A stretch of 64,000 nt of DNA, from the NCBI GenBank assembly GCA_963771595.1, contig CAVYUC010000035.1, positions 1 through 64,000 of the forward strand. Reading direction: 5' to 3'. The stretch comes from CAVYUC01 sp963771595 (lineage in GTDB: Bacteria > Bacteroidota > Bacteroidia > Bacteroidales > Prolixibacteraceae). The position numbers and the translations under genes were made by a program. Below are positions 20,201 to 29,064 of the stretch, in pieces. A model generated the notes under the pieces. The model had not been told where the DNA came from and did no database searches. It worked only from the letters and a program-made list of their open reading frames with translations. Each line of letters begins with the position of its first letter. The stretch's first letter is position 1.

Positions 20201-21262
20201 ATGAGTAAAAAATGGATATGGATATTGGTAATTGCAGGAATTTTAGTTGCAGTGCGAATTGCATTGCCATTTTTTATTGAAAATTATGTAAATAAAACTT
20301 TACGCAATCTTGAAGGTTATAACGGCTCAGTTGAAGATGTTGACCTGGCTCTTTTTAGAGGTGCCTATGTAATTGATAGTGTGAAGATAGTGAAAGAAAA
20401 GGATAGTATTTCGATTCCTTTTATAAGCATCGCCAAAATTGATCTGTCGGTTCATTGGAAAGCGTTGTTTAAAGGATCAATAGTTGGTGAAATAATTTTG
20501 GAAAAACCGGATGTAAATTTTGTAACTGAACAGGGTAAAACAAAACAAAATGGTTCAGAAGCAGATTGGACACAAACATTGAAAGAACTAATACCCTTGA
20601 GAATAAACAGGTTTGAAATAAACAACGGACATGTTGCTTTTAAGGATTTCAGTACAAATCCGAAAATAGATTTGGCGGTGGAGAATTTACATTTGCTGGC
20701 CACCAATTTAACAAACATTCAATCGAAAGAAAAAACGCTGCCCTCGGGTTTGGAAGCAACCGGAACATCGGTTGGCGGTGGAACTTTTAGTGCAAATGCA
20801 AAACTTAATGTTTTGAAAGAGGTTCCGGATTTGGATTTAAATTTTGAATTTGAAAATGTTGATATGACCGCTTTAAACGATTTTATAAAAGCTTATGCAA
20901 ATGCAGATGTGGAAAGCGGAACTTTTAATTTATACACTGAAATTGTTGTTGATGACGCAGAATTGACAGGTTATGTAAAACCGGTGATGGAGAATTTGAA
21001 AATCATTAGTTTGGATAAAGAAGAAGGAGGTTTTTTTCAAAAAGCATGGGAAACACTGGTTGCCGGAGTTGCCGAACTTTTTGAAAACCAGCCGGAAGAA
21101 CAACTGGCAACCCAGGTTCCTTTAAGCGGGAATTTAAACAACCCGAAAATAGGAGTGTGGCCAACAGTCTGGAACATTTTTAAAAACGCGTTTATTGAAG
21201 CATTAAGCAAAAAATTGAATAACACAATAGATTTTTCGGAGCAACAAAATGAAAAAAAGTGA
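20201..21262 (+). CDS. DUF748/AsmA-like envelope protein
   Basis: This 353-residue protein has an N-terminal transmembrane helix (about residues 3-23) and a periplasmic AsmA-like region (IDSVKIVKEKDSISIPFISIAKIDLSVHW, GSIVGEIILEKPDVNF), typical of DUF748. The family is linked to outer-membrane lipid or protein homeostasis. The start is the ATG at 20201 (MSKKWIWILVIAG); an earlier in-frame ATG at 20168 would overlap the Pmp3 gene. It lies 22 bases downstream of the Pmp3 gene, so the two probably form one transcript. Confidence 0.8.
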   Translation: MSKKWIWILVIAGILVAVRIALPFFIENYVNKTLRNLEGYNGSVEDVDLALFRGAYVIDSVKIVKEKDSISIPFISIAKIDLSVHWKALFKGSIVGEIILEKPDVNFVTEQGKTKQNGSEADWTQTLKELIPLRINRFEINNGHVAFKDFSTNPKIDLAVENLHLLATNLTNIQSKEKTLPSGLEATGTSVGGGTFSANAKLNVLKEVPDLDLNFEFENVDMTALNDFIKAYANADVESGTFNLYTEIVVDDAELTGYVKPVMENLKIISLDKEEGGFFQKAWETLVAGVAELFENQPEEQLATQVPLSGNLNNPKIGVWPTVWNIFKNAFIEALSKKLNNTIDFSEQQNEKK

Positions 21263-21315
21263 AACCATACATATTTCACATGAAGTAAATTTATCATTAA
21301 TTAAAAATTTTTAAA

Positions 21316-21690
21316 ATGAAAAATTCAATTTTGAGTTTAATGGCAGCATCGCTGTTGTTGTTAGCAGTTCCTACGCAGTCAAAAGCTGACGAGGAAAAAA
21401 GTAATGTTGCAGTTACCGAAACCACTACCGAAGTAGCTGCCGAAGTGAATAACATGGTAGATCGGCTGAAGGAAATCAAAGCGATGGATCTTTCTGAACT
21501 TAGTTCTTCCGAAAAAAAGGAACTTCGCAAAGAAGTGCGCTCCATTAAAAAGGATTTGAAAGAATACAGTAAATCCAACGCAGATGCAACTGCCAATGCA
21601 AACGCAACTGGTGAAGGTGAAGCAGGACCGGGAATTTATATTTCAGGTGGTGCTATTATTGTCATCCTGTTATTGCTTTTGCTGCTTTAA
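21316..21690 (+). CDS. Small exported protein with C-terminal membrane anchor
   Basis: This 124-residue protein has a signal peptide (MKNSILSLMAASLLLLAVPTQSKA), a charged helical middle (VNNMVDRLKEIKAMDLSELSSSEKKELRKEVRSIKKDLKEYSK), an Ala/Asn/Gly-rich linker and a C-terminal hydrophobic helix ending in eight leucines. It may be tethered to the inner membrane by the C-terminus. No family recognised. It is 53 bases downstream of the DUF748 gene, in the same direction. Confidence 0.65.
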   Translation: MKNSILSLMAASLLLLAVPTQSKADEEKSNVAVTETTTEVAAEVNNMVDRLKEIKAMDLSELSSSEKKELRKEVRSIKKDLKEYSKSNADATANANATGEGEAGPGIYISGGAIIVILLLLLLL

Positions 21691-21801
21691 ATTATTTTAT
21701 ACCGGAAATGATTTTGAATTTTTCCGGTTAAGTATTTGCAGTAAAAAGCTGCCGCAATTTCAGACCGCCTTGTTTGCGTCCGGAATGCGGCAGTTTTGCT
21801 T

Positions 21802-22827
21802 TCAGCTCAATTGATCGTCTTTCAGAATATTCCTGACCGTAATTTCATTTTCGTTATACAACCGGCTTCTGCTGGGCCTTTTGGGTTTATAATCATTGAG
21901 GTTTCCATTTACGGCAACTTCCAGCACTTTTGGATGAATATAGTATTTGCGGCAAACTGCAACGGTATTATTTAGTTCATTGGCAACCAAACGAACCAAA
22001 GTTGGTTCTATTTTTTTTCGTGCATTTTCCCGGCAAATTTCCTGGGCCATCGGTTCCAGTTTTACTGTTAAAACGGTACCTCCCCAGGTTCGGAAATCTT
22101 TCGCAGTGATATTGGTTTTCGAAACTTCGCGCAAATAATCATTTACATCCTGCGATTTTATGGGCATAAATTTTTTGTCTGACTCGTAACGGAAAATTTC
22201 GTAACCCGGCAGTTCCGAGCACTTTTTCAGCTGTTTTTTTAAAGTGGGATGACTGATTTTTATTTGCCGGAGTTTTCCGCTTTTGGCAGTGTATTTAAGC
22301 AGCAGGCTTTTTTTTTCCTCTTTTAAGTGCTTCTTTCGTAAGGTTGTCAGTCCGTAAGTACCGTTTTCATTCATGTACGACGTATTTCCAACGCGCAGGT
22401 ACAATTCGTCCATCAGCTTTATCGCGAGCGCCGTTACTTTTCTTTTATCCCATTTTTTCCGGCGCAAATCTTTTTTCAGCTGCATTCTGATTCTGCCTAA
22501 TTTTTCGCCAAAAATTTTTAATTCGTCATATTTTATTTGTTTGGAATATTCCATCCAGTCAGGATGGTAGAGATACTGTGTTCTACCCTTCGAATCTTTG
22601 CCGGTAACCTGTACATGACCTTTTGGATTTTTACAAATCCATACTTTGTTCCAATCGGGCGGAATTACAAGATTTTGGATTCGTTCGAGGGTTTCCGGGT
22701 CGTTTATTGTTTCTCCCTGGGAGTTAACATAAACAAAATTTTCGTCCTTTTTAATCCTGTTAAAACCGTCAGAATAATCACTTACATAAATCAGCGATTC
22801 CGGAACTTCCTTTTCTCTCATTTTCAT
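21802..22827 (-). CDS. DNA topoisomerase IB
   Basis: This 341-residue poxvirus-type topoisomerase relaxes supercoils by a 3'-phosphotyrosine intermediate. The catalytic residues are visible: R145 (YLRVGN), R246 (DFRTWGGT) and the nucleophile Y296 (VCRKYYIHP). The N-terminal domain (IPPDWNKVWICKNPKGHVQVTGKDSKGRTQYLYHP) is the standard bacterial form. In soil and aquatic bacteria such genes are often found with stress genes, as here. It is convergent with the previous gene. Confidence 0.95.
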   Translation of the reverse strand: MKMREKEVPESLIYVSDYSDGFNRIKKDENFVYVNSQGETINDPETLERIQNLVIPPDWNKVWICKNPKGHVQVTGKDSKGRTQYLYHPDWMEYSKQIKYDELKIFGEKLGRIRMQLKKDLRRKKWDKRKVTALAIKLMDELYLRVGNTSYMNENGTYGLTTLRKKHLKEEKKSLLLKYTAKSGKLRQIKISHPTLKKQLKKCSELPGYEIFRYESDKKFMPIKSQDVNDYLREVSKTNITAKDFRTWGGTVLTVKLEPMAQEICRENARKKIEPTLVRLVANELNNTVAVCRKYYIHPKVLEVAVNGNLNDYKPKRPSRSRLYNENEITVRNILKDDQLS

Positions 22828-22870
22828 GCTTGATTAACACCTGCCGGTAACTGATTTAAAAACCATTTTA

Positions 22871-23122
22871 TTAGCTGTTACGCAGCGCGTTAATAAGCTC
22901 TTTTTTCGACATTTTGCTGCGGCCTTCAACACCAACTTGTTTTGCCTTGTCATAAAGTTCCTTTTTCGAGCGCTCTTCATATTTTTCACTTTTGCCACCT
23001 TTTTCACCGGAATTTTTAGTGTTGGCAATGCGCGCCGATTTTTGCTTGCTGTAACCTTTATCGCGAAGCGCTTCGTATTGCTTTTCGTTTTTAATGCGCG
23101 ATGTATCTTTTTTACCAGGCAT
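22871..23122 (-). CDS. Small Rho-N-like/DUF7218 protein
   Basis: This 83-residue basic protein starts MPGKKDTSRIKNEKQYEALRDKGYSKQKSARIAN, a pattern found in many small bacterial proteins with a Rho N-terminal (SAP-like) domain. The C-terminus (SKKELYDKAKQVGVEGRSKMSKKELINALRNS) is a helix-extended-helix motif of the Rho-N type, which suggests nucleic acid binding. I chose the ATG at 23122 because an upstream ATG overlaps the PfpI gene. It lies between topoisomerase IB and the PfpI gene on the same strand. Confidence 0.75.
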   Translation of the reverse strand: MPGKKDTSRIKNEKQYEALRDKGYSKQKSARIANTKNSGEKGGKSEKYEERSKKELYDKAKQVGVEGRSKMSKKELINALRNS

Positions 23123-23141
23123 AACTTTTAATTTTTTGTTT

Positions 23142-23681
23142 TCAGATTTTAGCAATTTCCTCAATTAATTTATTGTTGAAGGCTTTTAAATCTCCCGGAT
23201 TTCTGGAAGTTATCAACTTGTCATCAACAACAACTTCTTTATCCTGCCAGTTTGCACCGGCATTTTGCAAATCTTTTTTTATGGAAGAAAATGAGGTGAG
23301 TTTGCGGCCTTTTACCACTTCGGCTTCAATTAACATTTGAGGTCCGTGGCAAATAGAGGCTACAAGTTTTTTATTATCGAAAAAGCCGGAAACTAGTTTT
23401 ACTGCTGTTTTGTCTCTTCTCAATTTATCGGGATTAATTACTCCGCCCGGTAAAACCAGCACATCATAATTATTCGGATCGGCGTTTTCAACTGTCACAT
23501 CCACTTCAATTTCCCTGCTCCAGTTGCCGTGGTTCCATGCTTTAATTTTTCCATCTTCGGGAGCAATAATATCAACCTCGGCGCCATTTTTTTCGAGTGC
23601 TTCCTTCGGTTCAAACAGTTCCGATTCTTCAAAACCATTGGTGGCTAAAATAGCCACTTTTTTTCCTTTTAGCTTTTCCAT
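23142..23681 (-). CDS. DJ-1/PfpI-family protein (type 1 glutamine amidotransferase-like)
   Basis: This 179-residue protein has the DJ-1/PfpI fold with the nucleophile elbow ASICHGPQ (C111, H112) and E18/E19 (GFEESE) near the N-terminus. Members act as stress-related chaperones or glyoxalases, or have protease-like activity. The precise activity cannot be read from sequence. It lies in the same-strand run of small stress genes between 21.8 and 24.8 kb. Confidence 0.9.
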   Translation of the reverse strand: MEKLKGKKVAILATNGFEESELFEPKEALEKNGAEVDIIAPEDGKIKAWNHGNWSREIEVDVTVENADPNNYDVLVLPGGVINPDKLRRDKTAVKLVSGFFDNKKLVASICHGPQMLIEAEVVKGRKLTSFSSIKKDLQNAGANWQDKEVVVDDKLITSRNPGDLKAFNNKLIEEIAKI

Positions 23682-23767
23682 TCTGATTTTCTGTTTTGTG
23701 TGTTCTTTTTTTGAAGGTTAAAAAAACCAGGCATATTTTGAAGCTGCCTGGTTTTTTTCCTTAAAGT

Positions 23768-23959
23768 TTAGGCATTTTCGATGAAATTGCTGACTTCTTC
23801 ACGCGTTTTGCCCGTTTTCTTTTGAATACGGCCAATTACTTCATCTTCTTTACCTTCTGAGTATTTTAAATCATCATCGGTTAAATTCCCGTACTTTTGT
23901 TTTAGTTTTCCACTAATAACATTCCAGTTTCCTTTCATTTTGTCTGTTGTTGCACTCAT
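23768..23959 (-). CDS. CsbD-family stress protein
   Basis: This 63-residue protein (MSATTDKMKGNWNVISGKLKQKYGNLTDDDL) has the CsbD signature, with the conserved KGNWNVxxGKLKQKxG start and the C-terminal helix GRIQKKTGKTREEV. CsbD is a general stress protein of unknown mechanism, induced in B. subtilis by sigma-B. It lies in a cluster of similar small stress genes. Confidence 0.9.
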   Translation of the reverse strand: MSATTDKMKGNWNVISGKLKQKYGNLTDDDLKYSEGKEDEVIGRIQKKTGKTREEVSNFIENA

Positions 23960-24043
23960 TTTTTTAATTTTTAGTTATACAATTAATATTTATATCAGTT
24001 TGATTCCTTTCGGTATTTTCCGAAAGGGTTTAAACTTTTTCGT

Positions 24044-24484
24044 TTATTCTGCCAGCAATCCATGTAACTGCTGAATGGCTACTTTAATTAATCGTTCCTG
24101 CTCTCCGAGCGTGTGTTGCAGGTATTCCGGCACTGCCGGATCGGCTGTAACCTTTGCATACACTTCAAGCGCTTTATTCTCGCCTGTCATTGCTTCTTCA
24201 ATAACTTTATCTTTTTTATCGCTGCTGAAAGTAGATTTGGTAGCCAGCCATGTTCTGTGGAAAAATCCCTTTGCTGTTCCGGTTTCATTAAAATCAATAC
24301 CCATTGTATGAGCTTCATTTTTGATAGTTTCAATAAATCCTTTTCGTTGCTGCGATAGCCTTAGAAATAAAGTTTTCATGCTGCCGTCATCAATTTTATC
24401 GGCAGCAATTTCATATCCTTCAACTCCGTCATTGCAAATGTCAACTATCTTTTGCAAGTCATCTTTTATTTCATTTTTATTCAT
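24044..24484 (-). CDS. PA2169-type four-helix-bundle protein (DUF2383)
   Basis: This 146-residue all-alpha protein matches the DUF2383 ferritin-like four-helix family: DIVDICNDGVEGYEIAADKI at the start, LSQQRKGFIETIKNEAHTMG, and the closing QHTLGEQERLIKVAIQQLHGL helix. These proteins often appear with CsbD and other desiccation or osmotic stress genes. Whether it binds metal is not clear. Confidence 0.88.
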   Translation of the reverse strand: MNKNEIKDDLQKIVDICNDGVEGYEIAADKIDDGSMKTLFLRLSQQRKGFIETIKNEAHTMGIDFNETGTAKGFFHRTWLATKSTFSSDKKDKVIEEAMTGENKALEVYAKVTADPAVPEYLQHTLGEQERLIKVAIQQLHGLLAE

Positions 24485-24500
24485 AATCTAAATTTTTGTG

Positions 24501-24812
24501 TTAATCGTATTCTTTTTGGTTGGTATTGTTCATAAATGTTGATGTGGTTTCAGAACCGTCGGCACCATATGAATCCACAACAACACCTTTTAAACCCGAC
24601 TTGGTTTTCACGACATAAAGAATACTGCTGTCGGCAGGGTTGGAAACACCTTCAAAACGATGAAACTCTTCCAGCCTGACCTGCGATGGTTCAAATTCTG
24701 TTTTGCTGTCGGTTAATTTCCCGTTGTCGGTTACCCAAAAATTAACCGTATATCCTCTTTTTCGTAAATCTTCCGTAGCTTCCGAAAGTGAACCGTACTG
24801 ATTATTACTCAT
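24501..24812 (-). CDS. Conserved hypothetical protein
   Basis: This 103-residue protein (MSNNQYGSLSEATEDLRKRGYTVNFWVTDNGKLT) belongs to a small conserved Bacteroidota family sometimes mislabelled phosphoribosylpyrophosphate synthetase. I do not trust that name. It is acidic and soluble, with GSETTSTFMNN near the C-terminus. I start it at 24812. It is first in the same-strand run of stress genes (24.8 to 21.8 kb). Confidence 0.7.
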   Translation of the reverse strand: MSNNQYGSLSEATEDLRKRGYTVNFWVTDNGKLTDSKTEFEPSQVRLEEFHRFEGVSNPADSSILYVVKTKSGLKGVVVDSYGADGSETTSTFMNNTNQKEYD

Positions 24813-24982
24813 TGTTTTCTTTTTTTGTAATGGCACTTGTTTGGTAATATCTGTATTACCTATTGAAAAATCCTGCCAGAGTTACTTTAAAAGAAGATAA
24901 ATTGGTATAATTTCATAAATCGCACAAAGCATAGGGTTTTACAGGTTGTTAAAAAATGATGCATCGGTTTTGTTTCCTGCTG

Positions 24983-25171
24983 TTAATGGGGAAATGTGTG
25001 TAGAATTTTCCTCAAATTGGTTACCCAGTCCACATAAAAACAGGGTTCCCTGAAGAATATATCATCGTCTGTAAGTTTATTTTGCCGGTAAAATTTCAGG
25101 AAGCAGTGAGATTTACCACCAGAAATTGCCACAACCCTTGATATTAGTGATATTAATTTGTGCCATGGCAT
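24983..25171 (-). CDS. Possible short ORF, unrecognised
   Basis: A 62-codon open frame starts MPWHKLISLISRVVAISGGK and contains a Cys/His-rich stretch. Longer in-frame starts exist up to 25249. It has no recognisable family and sits in a 489-base gap (24813-25301) between divergent genes. Apart from this, I see no clear gene in that gap. Confidence 0.2.
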   Translation of the reverse strand: MPWHKLISLISRVVAISGGKSHCFLKFYRQNKLTDDDIFFREPCFYVDWVTNLRKILHTFPH

Positions 25172-25301
25172 AATTTTTTCAAAGATGCTGGTTGTTATCT
25201 TAATATTAATAATTATGTATGAAACGAACATCACGCAAGGGCGGGACAAATATTAATGAACACACCCAATGTGAGTTCACCAACTTTAATAATTGATACA
25301 G

Positions 25302-26426
25302 ATGAAAAACCAGGTTTTGCTAAAAACAGCAGTTGCCCTCTTCATTATTTCATTGGTTTTAACAGGAATTATTTTAGCACAGTATATTTTAATACCTCTG
25401 GCGGTAAGCACTTTGATTGCTTATCTTTTGCTGCCCATTGTTTCACGAATTGAACGAATAGGATTTCACCGGATTATCTCCATTATAATGGTAATAATAA
25501 TGGCGCTGGTTGTGGTTAGCATAATCGCGTTTTATTTTTCTTTTCAGGTCTCCCGAATTCAAATAGATTTACAGAAAATCAAAGAAAAGGTGGTTGAAAA
25601 GAGCGATTCTCCCAAAGAAAAAATTGAAAAAAAATTCGGGGTGAATATGCGCACCATGGATTATTATTTCGACCAAACTATAAATGGAATCACCGGAGCC
25701 ATTTCCGAAGGCTCGGGGAATATATTTTCTACAACCGCAACAACGGTTTTTCAAATTCTTATTTTACCGGTTTTTACTTTTTTCCTTCTGTTTTACAGAA
25801 CAAAAACGGCCTACTTTATTTTTCGGCTGGTGGGCAGAAAACACAAACGAAAGGCGTTGAAAATATTACGTGAAATTTCAACTGTTGCCAACCGTTATCT
25901 TGCCGGATTATTGGGTGTTGTGCTGATTTTGGCAGTGCTGAATACCCTGGGTTTAACCATTATTGGTGTGCCGCATGCTGTTGTGTTGGGCGTTGGTGCT
26001 GCTTTTTTAAACCTTATTCCATATTTCGGAACTTTAATGGGCGCTTTAATACCGATTTTATATGTGTTGATTTCCATGCCACATCCCTTAAATACAGCAA
26101 TTCAGGTGGCTATCATGTTTATAATTGTGCAGTTTCTCGAGAATAATGTGATTACACCAAATGTTGTTGGCGGTAACGTGAGTTTGAATGCGCTGACCAT
26201 TATTCTTGGACTTTTATTTGGTAACCTGATTTGGGGAATTGCCGGTATGTTGGTGATTATTCCGTTTATCGCAATCCTCAAGATTATAATGCGCAATATT
26301 GATAGTTTAAAACCTTTTGCCTATCTTTTAAGCGCCCGGGGCTTATCAAAACAAAAAATAAATTATAAAAGATCGTTAATGAGGTTTCGGGTAAAAGTTT
26401 CAAAATTATGGCGAAGAAAAAATTAA
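25302..26426 (+). CDS. AI-2E family transporter (PerM-like)
   Basis: This 374-residue membrane protein has seven to eight transmembrane helices and the AI-2E/PerM pattern. The C-terminal signatures are VPHAVVLGVGAAFLNLIPYFGTLMGALIPILY and LENNVITPNVVGGNVSLNALTIILGLLFG. The family includes the TqsA exporter, sodium/proton antiporters and other substrates, so the name is only a family label. I start it at 25302 (MKNQVLLK) rather than three codons earlier. It overlaps the next gene by 19 bases, so the two are translationally linked. Confidence 0.9.
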   Translation: MKNQVLLKTAVALFIISLVLTGIILAQYILIPLAVSTLIAYLLLPIVSRIERIGFHRIISIIMVIIMALVVVSIIAFYFSFQVSRIQIDLQKIKEKVVEKSDSPKEKIEKKFGVNMRTMDYYFDQTINGITGAISEGSGNIFSTTATTVFQILILPVFTFFLLFYRTKTAYFIFRLVGRKHKRKALKILREISTVANRYLAGLLGVVLILAVLNTLGLTIIGVPHAVVLGVGAAFLNLIPYFGTLMGALIPILYVLISMPHPLNTAIQVAIMFIIVQFLENNVITPNVVGGNVSLNALTIILGLLFGNLIWGIAGMLVIIPFIAILKIIMRNIDSLKPFAYLLSARGLSKQKINYKRSLMRFRVKVSKLWRRKN

Positions 26427-27328
26427 AACAAACACTGAAAGAAAGTTTTAAGATTTTCAGGAATGCAATTACAAATTATGGTTCAAACAGGCCCGTGCAG
26501 CTTGCCGGAACAACTGCCTATTTTGCCATTTTTTCAATGGCTCCGATTTTAATTATTATCATTGGAATTTTTGGTTATTTTACCGGCGATGCAGCCATCC
26601 GCGACAAACTTTTTGATGAGCTGACCAAACTCATCGGATCAGAAAGTGCACAAGTGCTGAGAAATGCCATCGATAATTACAACCTGGCCGAAAAAAGCGA
26701 CACCGGAACTGTTCTGGGGATACTGTTTTTTTTGATTTCGGCAACTACTTTGTTCAGTATTATGCAATTATCTATAAATTATATTTGGCGGGTGCAGGTT
26801 AAATCGAACTTTAAAATGGGTCTTTTAAATCTGTTAAAAACCCGTATTCTTTCGTTTGGTGTAATTTTATGCCTTGGTTTTGTAATGCTTATTTCACTGA
26901 TAATTGACGCATCAATTGCTTTTCTGAAAGATTTCATGGACACACACCTGAGTTTTAATTTTGTTCTGATGGCACAGCTTATTAATGTTGCGCTGTCGCT
27001 TACAGTAATTGCGTCAGTATTTGCACTTATTTTCCGCTATTTGCCCGATGTGCATGTGAGTTGGAAAGCAAGCTGGTTTGGAGCAGTGTTTTCATCCTTT
27101 TTGTTTGCTATCGGAAAACTGTTAATAGGTTTAATCGTGGGAAACAGTAATCTTGGTGTGGTTTACGGGGCTGCAAGTTCGTTTGTGGTAATTTTGGTCT
27201 GGATTTATTTCGTCTCCATTATTTTTTATTTTGGAGTCGAATTGTCTCACCAGTATTCACGTTTTTACCATCACAAAAATAAACCGGCAAAATTTGCTGT
27301 TCCATTTGAAATTCAGAAGTTACAATAA
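26408..27328 (+). CDS. YihY/BrkB-family membrane protein
   Basis: This 306-residue inner-membrane protein has a basic N-terminus and about six transmembrane helices. Family motifs are LAGTTAYFAIFSMAPILIIIIGIFGYFTGDAA and YAGAASSFVVILVWIYFVSIIFYFGVELSHQY-like segments. The family is often called ribonuclease BN in error; its role may be transport. It overlaps the upstream AI-2E gene by 19 bases. Confidence 0.9.
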   Translation: MAKKKLKQTLKESFKIFRNAITNYGSNRPVQLAGTTAYFAIFSMAPILIIIIGIFGYFTGDAAIRDKLFDELTKLIGSESAQVLRNAIDNYNLAEKSDTGTVLGILFFLISATTLFSIMQLSINYIWRVQVKSNFKMGLLNLLKTRILSFGVILCLGFVMLISLIIDASIAFLKDFMDTHLSFNFVLMAQLINVALSLTVIASVFALIFRYLPDVHVSWKASWFGAVFSSFLFAIGKLLIGLIVGNSNLGVVYGAASSFVVILVWIYFVSIIFYFGVELSHQYSRFYHHKNKPAKFAVPFEIQKLQ

Positions 27329-27336
27329 ACAGGAAA

Positions 27337-27552
27337 TTATTCGTCCGGATTATTAATTTCCCTCAAAATCTCTTCTCTTGATTTTCCGGTTTTTTCGTGA
27401 ATAAGCCGAACAAGTTCATTTTCAATTTCTTCTGAATTCGACAAATTATCCTTGCTCAGATTTTTTAATCTGATTTTCAGTTTTTCTTTCGTAATATGTT
27501 GCTTTCCATTGAACTTCATATGTGTGACTTCATTCATATGTATCACTTTCAT
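27337..27552 (-). CDS. Small hypothetical protein with CsbD-like tail
   Basis: This 71-residue charged protein ends ELVRLIHEKTGKSREEILREIN, which resembles the tail of CsbD (GRIQKKTGKTREEVSNFIE at 23.8 kb). The N-terminal half has MKFNGKQHITKEKLKIRLKNL. It may be a CsbD-related stress protein. It converges on the YihY gene, with 8 bases between stop codons. An internal ATG (MKFNGK, codon 12) is an alternative start. Confidence 0.55.
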   Translation of the reverse strand: MKVIHMNEVTHMKFNGKQHITKEKLKIRLKNLSKDNLSNSEEIENELVRLIHEKTGKSREEILREINNPDE

Positions 27553-27655
27553 CTATTTCTTTTAATCAAGACAAATATAAACGTAATTTGTTTTGCTTTT
27601 TCAGGAATAATTTTTTCAATCACAGCTGGTATCTTATTTTCTTGCTGAGTTTTAG

Positions 27656-28978
27656 TTACAGCAGCAGAAATTGCAGATAATCAACATTTTCGACAGGGAG
27701 ATTTTTTGTTTTTGCGATTATGTCGTTAATGTTTTTCCGGTCGCTGGAGTTGTGCAGTTGTTTTCCGGTGCTTTCAGTTAAAGCTGCCAAATGTCCGTTA
27801 ATAATCCCTGAAAATTCCCTGACATTCACTTTCAGCAGGGCATGAAAAAAACTGAATAATGCTGCGTGTATTTGCAAAGAATTTCCGGCATATTGCCGGA
27901 TTGGGGTAATACAATCCAAAAGTAAGGTATTAACATCAGGAAGTGTTTGCAGTATCCTTATTTTCTTTTCTTTATCGAGGTAAAACAAATAAGTGTCTGC
28001 CATTAAAACTTCAACAAAAATAATGGTTAAAAACCGGATTGCCTTTAATGCGGTTCCCGGATCATTAATTCCGGGGCTTAATGCTTTTACAGCGATTTCA
28101 CTTATTTTTCGCATCCCAAAATAATACTGATCTTCATCGTCATTGGTGGTTAAAATTAAATGCTCAGCAATGGTTTTTTTTATTTTTGCCGAAACATGAT
28201 CCTGGTTTATTTTTGCAAGCACAGTTCCGTTTTCAATAAACTGGCCGGAATAAAAACAGATTTCAACCTGAAGGGAATTTTTCCGGAGAAAGGTTAATAT
28301 TCCGCGGATATTCACAATTTGGTAGTACCCGGTTTTAGCGGCAATGATTTGATCTTTCCACCATGTTTCAGGATTTTCATGTTCAAGCAAATCATCTGCT
28401 GCTTTTTTTTCTTTTACATTTTTGATTTGTTTCAAGGTGCGGTTTAAAATATCGTTCAGAATGTTTTCAACCTGAATAGATTGCGAAATAGAATGAATAA
28501 AGTAGATAAAAAGCCCAAGCGAAAGAACAGCAAAAATCATTGACATTAGTATGCCCAGCGAAGGCAGGTTGTTTCCGGAGCCAATGTTTACGATCAGGAT
28601 GAGTGAAAAAACAATGGTTCCCATATAAAAACCAAGAACAATCTGGTGAAATTTCTGTGCAACCAGTTGTGGCAGCACCCTTGGTGACAACGAAGCTGAG
28701 GTTCGGTTAAGCACCACCATTACCATGGAAAAGCTAAATACGGTGAGGGAAATAATGCCGCCAATAATGGTGGTTAAAATCATGCGGGCGTTGTCTGCTT
28801 CCAAAATCAGAAACAATTGTAACGATTTCCGGAGTTGATGAGTATAACCACTGTTTTCCAGATTAAAAATAAGAAGCCCCAGGATTAATGAACCGAAAAT
28901 CATTATTGTGGGTATAAAGGCGATACTGTAAACCAGCCTTTTATAGAACCGTTGCAACGAGCTTATAATTTTATGCAT
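27656..28978 (-). CDS. DUF2254 membrane protein
   Basis: This 440-residue protein has four transmembrane helices in the N-terminal 180 residues (FIPTIMIFGSLILGLLIF, ARMILTTIIGGIISLTVFSFSMVMVVLN). A cytoplasmic C-terminal domain contains KISEIAVKALSPGINDPGTALKAI, a DUF2254 hallmark. Function unknown. It is the middle gene of the minus-strand block 27.3-30.9 kb. Confidence 0.88.
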   Translation of the reverse strand: MHKIISSLQRFYKRLVYSIAFIPTIMIFGSLILGLLIFNLENSGYTHQLRKSLQLFLILEADNARMILTTIIGGIISLTVFSFSMVMVVLNRTSASLSPRVLPQLVAQKFHQIVLGFYMGTIVFSLILIVNIGSGNNLPSLGILMSMIFAVLSLGLFIYFIHSISQSIQVENILNDILNRTLKQIKNVKEKKAADDLLEHENPETWWKDQIIAAKTGYYQIVNIRGILTFLRKNSLQVEICFYSGQFIENGTVLAKINQDHVSAKIKKTIAEHLILTTNDDEDQYYFGMRKISEIAVKALSPGINDPGTALKAIRFLTIIFVEVLMADTYLFYLDKEKKIRILQTLPDVNTLLLDCITPIRQYAGNSLQIHAALFSFFHALLKVNVREFSGIINGHLAALTESTGKQLHNSSDRKNINDIIAKTKNLPVENVDYLQFLLL

Positions 28979-29064
28979 GATATGATGCGCTATTTATTTG
29001 AATTTTACTTCAGGAAGATTTTCGTGAAATATCTGCTTTTAAAGTTACAATTGCTATGTAATTG